Origin: Syntrophaceae bacterium
Lineage (GTDB): Bacteria; Desulfobacterota; BSN033; UBA1163
Length of the DNA stretch: 64,000 nucleotides
Direction: 5' to 3'
Assembly (NCBI GenBank): GCA_013388635.1
Contig: JACAEX010000048.1
Location: forward strand, 26,999 to 90,998
The notes under the pieces are model-generated. The model searched no databases and was not told the DNA's origin. It saw only the letters and a list, made by a program, of their open reading frames with translations. The position numbers and the translations under genes were made by a program. This document shows, piece after piece, positions 24,989 to 31,903 of this stretch (position 1 is its first letter; each line of letters opens with the position of its first letter).

Positions 24989-27117
24989 CACTTCGCTCCT
25001 CTCTCCATCATAAACTCCCATTTGTAAATCTCGTCCTTGGCCACCCGCTGATCCGGTGCATCAGGGGAAAGATCAAGGTAGATCTTTAAATTCCGGATGG
25101 CCTGCCGATACTCTTTCAACTCCGCATAATTCAAAGCCATTGCTTTATAAAAGCCCGGAAAGAATGGGGCGATTTTGATCGCCTCCCTGTATTCTCTGAC
25201 CGCATCCTCAAACTTACCCTCCTTTGTCATCACCTCTGCCCTTAAGGCATGCCTTCTCGCCTCCTCAGAAAGTTCTACAAGGTAGGGCCTGCCCTTTATC
25301 ATCTCCCCGATATGACTCCTTATCTCCCTCGCCCCTTTCTCATCAACAACCCTTATCAGTTCCGCATACTCCTTAAGCGCCTCCCTGTATTGCCCCTTGG
25401 CCTCAAACGACCTTGCCCGCCCCTTCCTATCCTCAAGATAAGGTCCTAAAGACTCAAGAACCGCATTCTTAAAATGCTGACGGAAAACGCTTTTCGACGA
25501 TAAATACTCCTCCGGGATAGAAGCATAGACTTCAAAAGACTTCCTTAGCTCACCCATCTTGGAATAAGCCAATGCCTCAAGCAATCGGTCAAAGCTCTCT
25601 TTAGAAGTGGATAGGATCCTCAAGGCCTCTGCCATCTTACCACCTTTGGTAAACGGAGGACTATCCATCAGGGATGCAAAGCTGATGGCCCTTCTCGCCC
25701 ATCTATTATCAGGATCCAGCGAATAGGCCTTTTCCGCATCTCTCATCGATTCTTTAGCCTCTCCCTTTACCGCATAAATCACGCTTCTCACACCAAAAGG
25801 AGTAGCAGCAGATCTCATAAACACCTTTCCTATCGTAACGATCTTTTCAAATGGCTCCTTAATCCCTTTCCTTTCTATGGTTAATGTAACCCGCGTCCCT
25901 TCATCGCCTTTTAAATTTTGAAAGAACCTTTCCCTGTTCCCCTTCGTCGGCTGACCATTGATCTTTATAATTCGATCTCCTCCCTCTAACCCTCCTGGAT
26001 TCGAAGGAACGGTCCCATGAACCAAAACCACAACCGGATAATCCTCCTCAAAGGTAAAATAGGTCCCGATCCCGCCTATCGTATTTAAATCAATTAGCTC
26101 ATTGACAGAATGAATGGCCTCATCCAATCTACCTATCGCCATATAGTTGGTTACAAGAGAATAATGAATCCCCCCATCCTTAGGTGCTATCTCCAATGCC
26201 TTTTTAAGTGTGTTGATGGCCTCACCATAATTCTCTCTGGTGTTATAAACCTGAGATAAAGCTAAATAAACATCCTTACCTTTTGGATCAATCTCAATCG
26301 TCCTTTTAAGATAATTCACGGCTTCGTCATACTGGTTCAGCTCTTTATAGATCAAACCCAAAAGTTTGTAACCAGCTTTGCTATTGGGAGCAATTTCTAT
26401 TGCCCTTTTGGCAGGAGGTATGGCCTCGCTATAATTCCTGGTTACACGGTAGAGATTTGACAGGGCTACAAATGCTGAAGCGTCATCCGGTACTTTCTTA
26501 ATATGCTCCTGTATCCCAGGAATCGCCCTCCCCGGAAACATAAGCGTCTCATAGACTTCCCTCCTCAACTTCTTCACAGCATCCACAGTGGCCAAATTCG
26601 CGGCTATACCAGACCCGCCCACAATTTTTTCAGTAAAATCCTCCCCTTTTGCGTATATACCTAAAGATGCTATCAGACCATCAATATATATAAGCGCTTT
26701 TACTCTTACAACAGCTTGAGAACCTCTAGCGCCAGGCTTTTCTATTTTAACGCCTGCTCCCACTTTCATTTCAACAGCATCTATATCTATCAATATCTCT
26801 TTGTACTCCTCCCCTGTAAACATTGGAGCAAAATAGTATTTGACAGCATCTTCAAGCCTGGCACCTATTTGGTAAATGGTTGTTAAATTGCCCGTTAAAT
26901 CACCTGTCTTCTGTGTGTATGAGAGTTCTCTATCTCTATTTACCTTAATACTGACTTTATAAGGTAATTTCTCCGGAATCTGAATCTCTTTCGGTGGCTC
27001 AATGGAATGCTGGGAATATTGCTTCTCTTTTATTGTCATTGCACATCCAGCAATGAATGTTGCAAATAAAAAGAAGAAAAGAATCTTAATTCCCATTCTT
27101 AAAACAAACCTTCTCAT
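24988..27117 (-). CDS. TPR lipoprotein with an internal PDZ-like domain
   Basis: A 709-residue predicted lipoprotein: signal plus lipobox FIAGC near residue 25. TPR units run from about 210 to 345, with repeated YKELNQYDEAVNYLKRTIEI-type helices. A PDZ-like fold follows at about 350-425 (GGLEGGDRIIKINGQPT). More TPRs lie near 460-500 and 575-700. It probably scaffolds protein contacts in the periplasm or outer membrane. The in-frame segment DSPPFTKGG near residue 490 looks like a repeat sequence accommodated in the gene. It overlaps the preceding gene by an ATGA. Confidence 0.85.
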   Translation of the reverse strand: MRRFVLRMGIKILFFFLFATFIAGCAMTIKEKQYSQHSIEPPKEIQIPEKLPYKVSIKVNRDRELSYTQKTGDLTGNLTTIYQIGARLEDAVKYYFAPMFTGEEYKEILIDIDAVEMKVGAGVKIEKPGARGSQAVVRVKALIYIDGLIASLGIYAKGEDFTEKIVGGSGIAANLATVDAVKKLRREVYETLMFPGRAIPGIQEHIKKVPDDASAFVALSNLYRVTRNYSEAIPPAKRAIEIAPNSKAGYKLLGLIYKELNQYDEAVNYLKRTIEIDPKGKDVYLALSQVYNTRENYGEAINTLKKALEIAPKDGGIHYSLVTNYMAIGRLDEAIHSVNELIDLNTIGGIGTYFTFEEDYPVVVLVHGTVPSNPGGLEGGDRIIKINGQPTKGNRERFFQNLKGDEGTRVTLTIERKGIKEPFEKIVTIGKVFMRSAATPFGVRSVIYAVKGEAKESMRDAEKAYSLDPDNRWARRAISFASLMDSPPFTKGGKMAEALRILSTSKESFDRLLEALAYSKMGELRKSFEVYASIPEEYLSSKSVFRQHFKNAVLESLGPYLEDRKGRARSFEAKGQYREALKEYAELIRVVDEKGAREIRSHIGEMIKGRPYLVELSEEARRHALRAEVMTKEGKFEDAVREYREAIKIAPFFPGFYKAMALNYAELKEYRQAIRNLKIYLDLSPDAPDQRVAKDEIYKWEFMMERGAK

Positions 27118-28313
27118 CTCTGCCCTCCTGCTTGCATTTTATTTTTCATCTCGTTGAGTTCATTTTCCATATCCTGCTTCTCTTTATTCAGTCTCTCCTC
27201 AGATTCCACAGCTTCCCGATACTCTTTTTCCGCCTCTGCCTTCAGCGCCATCGCCTGTGCCAATAAGGCATCTACTTCAGCCTTCTTTTCTGGTGTATCG
27301 ACAGTCTGGCTCCTCGACTTTATCTCCTCTATCTGTTTGTCCACCTCTTCTATCTTTTTACTTGCTTCCTCTTTTTTAACCTTCACTTCTTCAAGTTTTG
27401 TCTCTATCTCCGAAAACTTTTCTATTTTAGGCACAACCTGACGATAGAGTTTCGACTCCTCGGTATATCTTCTGTTCAGCTCTGCTGCCCTTTTCATATC
27501 CATGGTTGATGCCAGTTCTTTCGGCGGCTTACATTCTATCGAGGTTGGCAACCCCTGCATGACATGATCCATCTGACTGGTGTAAAAACGAACCCCCTCC
27601 ATATCAACACTACTTGCCGCCATCTTTGAAAAATAGGCAGCACACAAAAGCCTTTCCATCTCTGTAAATCTGGATGTGTCATATTGTCCTGATGGCACCG
27701 GAGCAAAGCTCTGCGGGACATTCCAGGAAAATGGCTCAAGCCTTCCTCCACCGATCGACTCCATCTTAAGACCCCCACTGCCGCTAAGAGAGGTTTGTGA
27801 AAGAATTTCCTGCCCCCTTCTCTCTTTTTCTGCTTTTTCCTTTAACCTGCTGGTCTCTGCCTCTGTCTGTAATGCCAGCCATCTCTCAAGCGCCTGTCTC
27901 TTTATTTCCTGCTGCCTTTTTAACTCTTCCTGTTGTTGCCTTATGAAGGCATCCTGGCGGGAGGTATCGGGTGGACCAAATAGATTGCTAAAATCAAAGA
28001 CGGAATTCAAAAGGGGCTGGAACATGCTTTGAAACATCATCATCTGCGTCTGCTGTTTGGAACTCATCCCACCACCATAAGGCATGGCGGGAGGTTGGCT
28101 ACTTGACTTAGTGGTGCATATGGGGGATCCGATATTCGAGGGAGGACAAGAACAGTTGTGAGTTCTTAAATATTCTGTCATGCGCGGATCCTTTTCCCAT
28201 GCCTTAAGTGTTGCCTTGCAATCTATTGTATAACTCTGGGAAAAGGCAAGGCCAGGAAGGAGAATCCCTGTGATGGTAAGGATAAGCAATAGAGATTTTG
28301 ATATCCTGATCAT
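27114..28313 (-). CDS. Exported coiled-coil protein with Cys-containing N-terminus
   Basis: About 399 residues. The signal peptide is MIRISKSLLLILTITGILLP ending near AFS-QSY. A short Cys-containing region follows (IDCKATLKAW, NCSCPPSN), then a Gln/Arg-rich helix and a long C-terminal coiled coil (about 300-399) rich in Lys/Glu. ATG 28313 follows GGAGGAG; the open frame upstream to 28472 has no start signal. It heads a three-gene coupled unit of exported coiled-coil/TPR proteins. The function is unknown. Confidence 0.75.
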   Translation of the reverse strand: MIRISKSLLLILTITGILLPGLAFSQSYTIDCKATLKAWEKDPRMTEYLRTHNCSCPPSNIGSPICTTKSSSQPPAMPYGGGMSSKQQTQMMMFQSMFQPLLNSVFDFSNLFGPPDTSRQDAFIRQQQEELKRQQEIKRQALERWLALQTEAETSRLKEKAEKERRGQEILSQTSLSGSGGLKMESIGGGRLEPFSWNVPQSFAPVPSGQYDTSRFTEMERLLCAAYFSKMAASSVDMEGVRFYTSQMDHVMQGLPTSIECKPPKELASTMDMKRAAELNRRYTEESKLYRQVVPKIEKFSEIETKLEEVKVKKEEASKKIEEVDKQIEEIKSRSQTVDTPEKKAEVDALLAQAMALKAEAEKEYREAVESEERLNKEKQDMENELNEMKNKMQAGGQR

Positions 28314-28699
28314 CTGCTCCTCCTTTTGGGATAACGATATTGTCGCATCTCGTAGAGAAACGTTCCCGTTAAGAATAACCCCGAGGCACGGCTTATTGCA
28401 AGCACCTCCAGTGATGAAGAGATCAAACTTTACCCCAACAGAAAGTAAAGCAAGATAAATGCCAGGAAACATCTTTCGAGAAAAACCAGGAAGGATTTGA
28501 TAACTTATTGATGTTAATAGGATATTTACAGCTCTAACAAAACGAAGGCCCCCTCGGTGGATTTTTTTTGTTCAGTACTTCTTAAGAGTTAGCCAATTTT
28601 GCGACGTTTTGGGGTCCTCTTTTTTGATGCTTTCGAATCAGCGCTTCTATTCGATTTTTCTATACATTTAAACATCTCGATCAACTCTGAAGAGTCAAT
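28314..28699. other. Intergenic region between the exported trio and uvrA
   Basis: This region is A+T-rich, with an open but unconvincing minus-strand frame next to the coiled-coil gene. GGCCCCCTCGG followed by a run of T near 28550-28568 might be a weak plus-strand hairpin. Nothing else is identified before the uvrA promoter. Confidence 0.4.
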
Positions 28700-28730
28700 T
28701 TGAATCATGGGAGGGTTTGTGTATTATAAT
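28700..28730 (+). promoter_or_regulatory. uvrA promoter, probably giving a leaderless mRNA
   Basis: TTGAAT is followed by TATTATAAT. A perfect TATAAT lies at 28725-28730 (19-base spacing), or TATTAT at 28722 (16-base spacing). The uvrA ATG is only seven bases after TATAAT, so transcription should start at or within a few bases of it. No Shine-Dalgarno sequence is present. Confidence 0.55.
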
Positions 28731-28737
28731 TAGTGTG

Positions 28738-31497
28738 ATGGAAAGATTCATCGAGATCGTCGGAGCCAAATCCCACAATCTTAAGAACATCCACTGTAAG
28801 ATCCCCAGGGGAAAGATCACGGTTATCACCGGTGTCTCCGGTTCTGGAAAATCGACCCTGGCCTTCGACACCCTCTACGCCGAGGGCCAGAGGCGCTACA
28901 TCGAATCCCTCTCCACCTATGCCCGCCAATTCCTGGAGAAGATGGACCGGCCCGATGTCGAGTCAATTCGAGGGATCCCTCCTGCCATTGCCATCGAACA
29001 GAAAAACACGGTGAAGAATGCCCGTTCTACCGTTGGAACAGCCTCGGAAATCTATGACTATTTGAGACTCCTATTCGCCAAGATCGGAGAGGTCTTCTGT
29101 CCCGAATGCCACATCAAAGTCTCAGGAGATACGGTTGAGGGAGCGGTTGAACAGATCCTAAAAGAGCACCATGGCAAAAAGATCCTCATCGTCTCTCCGG
29201 TCTCACTCGCCGAGACACAGGAGATCGAGCTAACCGTCAAAGATCTGATCAAGAACGGATACTACCGAATCTGGGAGACCGGTCAGGTGATCGACCTGAC
29301 AGACATCCCTACCTCCTCTCTTCAGGGCCGCCGAGAGGTCTCACTTGTCCTCGACCGCATCATCCCCGATGAGAAGAACCGGTCGAGATTGGCCGAGGCG
29401 ATTCAGACCGGCTTCCGGTTGGGAAATGGAAGGGTGGAGGCGATCGGAGAGGACGGCCCGGGAATCACCTTTCATCGAAGCTTCTCCTGCGGCCGATGCG
29501 GAAGAGGCTTTTCTGAACCCGAACCCCTCCTTTTTTCATTTAACAGCCCTATCGGCGCCTGCCCCACCTGCCAGGGTTTTGGCAGGATCATTGGAATCGA
29601 TTGGCAGAAGGTGATTCCAGACCCCAAAAAGACATTGAAGCAGAGGCCATTCGCTCCCTGGAACACACCCGGGCATGAGGATCTTTATGACTATCTCTTT
29701 GAGGCCTGCCGGCGGTACCGAATCCCGGTTCAAAAACCTTTTGAAAAACTCCTTCCCGAGCAAAAGGAGATCCTCATTAATGGAAAAGGAGAATTCATCG
29801 GTCTTAAGGGCTTCTTCGATTGGATGGAAGGGAAAAGATATAAGGTCCATTACCGGGTCTTTCTCAGCAAATACCGGGCCTATACGCCCTGCCCCACCTG
29901 TCACAACACCCGCCTCAAGTTAGAGGCCCTGAACGTTCTTCTGGCCGGAAAGAACATCGCCGAGCTTTGTGACATGAGCATCTCCGATCTCCAGATCTTC
30001 TTCAAGGACCTTCCGATCCAAGATTTTCAAAGGAAAGTGGCTGAACGCCTCCTTAAAGAGATCAACGATCGGATCCGATTCATCACCGATGTGGGTCTGG
30101 GTTATCTCACGCTCTCCCGCCAGACCCGGACCCTCTCCAGCGGTGAGTATCAACGGATCACCCTGGCGAGGGCCCTGGGATCTGCCCTGACCGAAACCCT
30201 CTATGTGCTCGACGAGCCGAGCATCGGCCTTCATCCAAGGGATACGCACCGTCTGCTTCAGGCCCTCCAGCATTTGAGGGAAAGAGGGAATACGGTCGTC
30301 GTTGTGGAACATGACCCGGATATGATCAGGGCAGCCGATCAGATCATCGATCTCGGTCCTGGCGCTGGCAGGGAGGGAGGCCGTATCGTCTTTCAAGGAG
30401 ATGTCGAGTCCCTGCTGAACTATCGGGATTCGATCACAGCCCGATATCTGAGGGATGGAACCCATCTTCCGGCAAAGCCTCTGAGAAGACCGAAAGGGTG
30501 GATCACCATCCGCAATGCCCGTGAGCACAACCTCAAAGGGATCGATGTGAAAATCCCCTTGGGCGTGATCGTCTGTATCACGGGCGTCTCAGGAGCAGGA
30601 AAGACGACCCTGGTCCATAACATCCTCTACGCCGGAGCAAAGGCCAATGGAACATCGTCGTTCGAAAAAGGGGCTTTCGATTCGATTGAAGGTCTGGACC
30701 AGATCCACGACCTCATCCTGGTCGATCAGTCTCCGATCGGGAAGAGTCTCCGGTCCAATCCCGCCACCTATATCAAGGTCTTCAGTGAAATCAGGGACCT
30801 CTTTGCCTCAACCCGTGAGGCCAAGAGAAATGGGCTCAAGCCACGCCACTTCTCCTTCAACACAGAGGGCGGCCGGTGCGAAGCCTGTCAGGGAGCTGGG
30901 CATCAGGTCCTGGACATGCAGTTCTTAGAGGATGTGATCATCACCTGTGAAACCTGTGAGGGAAAGAGGTTCCGGCCGGAAATCCTAAAGATTCGATACG
31001 GGGAAAAGAATATCTCAGAGGTCTTGGATATGACTGTGGACGAAGCCCTCATATTCTTCAGGAACCACGAACGGATCGTTTCAAAGCTTCAGATCCTGAA
31101 GGACGTCGGCCTCGGCTACCTCCCCCTGGGCCAGCCCACGAACACGCTGAGCGGAGGTGAATCGCAACGTTTAAAGTTGGCCCAGCACATCGGCCGGAGC
31201 CGGGAGGGAAATGACCTCTTCATCTTTGACGAGCCCACGACCGGCCTTCACATGGCGGATGTCGAGCTTCTTTTGAAATCCTTTCACAAACTGATCTCTC
31301 AGGGCCACTCGCTCATCGTGATCGAACATAATCTCGACCTCATTCGGTGTGCAGACTATATCATCGACCTGGGTCCAGAAGGAGGCGACGAAGGAGGCAG
31401 GATCGTCGTGGAAGGGGATCTCCAGACGGTCATGGCCTCCAAAAACTCCTACACTGGAGAGTTCCTGAGACAGCGTCTCAATAGGACTCAAAAATGA
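28738..31497 (+). CDS. uvrA: Excinuclease ABC subunit A
   Basis: A 919-residue UvrA, the damage-recognition ATPase of nucleotide excision repair. It has two ABC ATPase modules, each split by insertions: Walker A GVSGSGKSTLAFDT and GVSGAGKTTLVHN, signatures TLSSGEYQRITLA and TLSGGESQRLKLA, Walker B YVLDEPSIGLHP and FIFDEPTTGLHM. Zinc modules are CGRCGRGF...CPTCQGFG and CEACQGAG...CETCEGKRF. ATG 28738 gives the family N-terminus (MERFIEIVGAKSHNLKNI). It appears monocistronic. Confidence 0.96.
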   Translation: MERFIEIVGAKSHNLKNIHCKIPRGKITVITGVSGSGKSTLAFDTLYAEGQRRYIESLSTYARQFLEKMDRPDVESIRGIPPAIAIEQKNTVKNARSTVGTASEIYDYLRLLFAKIGEVFCPECHIKVSGDTVEGAVEQILKEHHGKKILIVSPVSLAETQEIELTVKDLIKNGYYRIWETGQVIDLTDIPTSSLQGRREVSLVLDRIIPDEKNRSRLAEAIQTGFRLGNGRVEAIGEDGPGITFHRSFSCGRCGRGFSEPEPLLFSFNSPIGACPTCQGFGRIIGIDWQKVIPDPKKTLKQRPFAPWNTPGHEDLYDYLFEACRRYRIPVQKPFEKLLPEQKEILINGKGEFIGLKGFFDWMEGKRYKVHYRVFLSKYRAYTPCPTCHNTRLKLEALNVLLAGKNIAELCDMSISDLQIFFKDLPIQDFQRKVAERLLKEINDRIRFITDVGLGYLTLSRQTRTLSSGEYQRITLARALGSALTETLYVLDEPSIGLHPRDTHRLLQALQHLRERGNTVVVVEHDPDMIRAADQIIDLGPGAGREGGRIVFQGDVESLLNYRDSITARYLRDGTHLPAKPLRRPKGWITIRNAREHNLKGIDVKIPLGVIVCITGVSGAGKTTLVHNILYAGAKANGTSSFEKGAFDSIEGLDQIHDLILVDQSPIGKSLRSNPATYIKVFSEIRDLFASTREAKRNGLKPRHFSFNTEGGRCEACQGAGHQVLDMQFLEDVIITCETCEGKRFRPEILKIRYGEKNISEVLDMTVDEALIFFRNHERIVSKLQILKDVGLGYLPLGQPTNTLSGGESQRLKLAQHIGRSREGNDLFIFDEPTTGLHMADVELLLKSFHKLISQGHSLIVIEHNLDLIRCADYIIDLGPEGGDEGGRIVVEGDLQTVMASKNSYTGEFLRQRLNRTQK

Positions 31498-31527
31498 ATC
31501 CCGTCTGAAAAATTTGGACCTTCGTCT

Positions 31528-31788
31528 CTACACTTCTGATCTCTGTTTGATGCAGCTGAGCATCTGTTCCAGCCGGGCCCGGTCAAATCCGATCATCACC
31601 TCATTACACGCTGCGATCACCGGAACACTCCGTGCACCGGAGATCCTGACCATCTCATCCAATGCTGCTCGGTCCTTGGTCACGTCATATTCCGTAAATT
31701 TATACCCCTTCTGCGAAAGAAACTCTTTCGCCATCTTGCAATAGGGTCAGGTCGGTGTCGAATAAACCTTGATCTCTTCTGCTGCCAT
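31528..31788 (-). CDS. Glutaredoxin-like selenoprotein (UGA read as Sec14)
   Basis: Reading from ATG 31788 gives MAAEEIKVYSTPT, then TGA at 31749-31747, then PYCKMAKEFL and a normal glutaredoxin/NrdH-type fold to SCIKQRSEV, 86 residues in all. The TGA replaces the first Cys of the CPYC active site, the classic place for selenocysteine. The cis-Pro motif SVPVIAA is intact. GAGGAGGG precedes the start. A stem-loop follows the TGA and a SelB gene lies at 55.4-57.3 kb. A conventional gene finder would start at the downstream ATG 31734 and lose the active site. The enzyme would reduce disulfides with a U-x-x-C centre. Confidence 0.87.
31713..31731 (-). promoter_or_regulatory. Candidate bacterial SECIS stem-loop
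   Basis: GCGAAAG-AGTTT-CTTTCGC forms a perfect seven-pair stem with a five-base loop starting AG. It lies 15 bases after the in-frame TGA. Its position inside the coding region and the G in the loop fit bacterial SECIS elements bound by SelB. Confidence 0.65.
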
Positions 31789-31832
31789 CGCCATCCCTCC
31801 TCACTTATTTATTGGTTTACGCCTCCTTTTTA

Positions 31833-31862
31833 TTTTTACACACATCCTGTCCCGATTGTCAA
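31833..31862 (-). promoter_or_regulatory. Promoter of the glutaredoxin selenoprotein
   Basis: On the minus strand a perfect TTGACA is followed after 18 bases by TAAAAA(T). It lies about 45-75 bases before the start codon. Confidence 0.5.
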
Positions 31863-31903
31863 ACAAAAATAGTCAGCGCGACAGGGCCCAAGATCGGATC
31901 TGC

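Noticed and set aside
24333-25013. 226-codon plus-strand frame, rich in Ser/Leu/Phe
   Set aside because: It is the complement of the coiled-coil gene, whose Lys/Glu codons read backwards as Phe/Leu/Ser.
28314-28472. N-terminal extension of the exported coiled-coil protein
   Set aside because: A strong ribosome site and signal peptide start at 28313; the upstream frame has neither.
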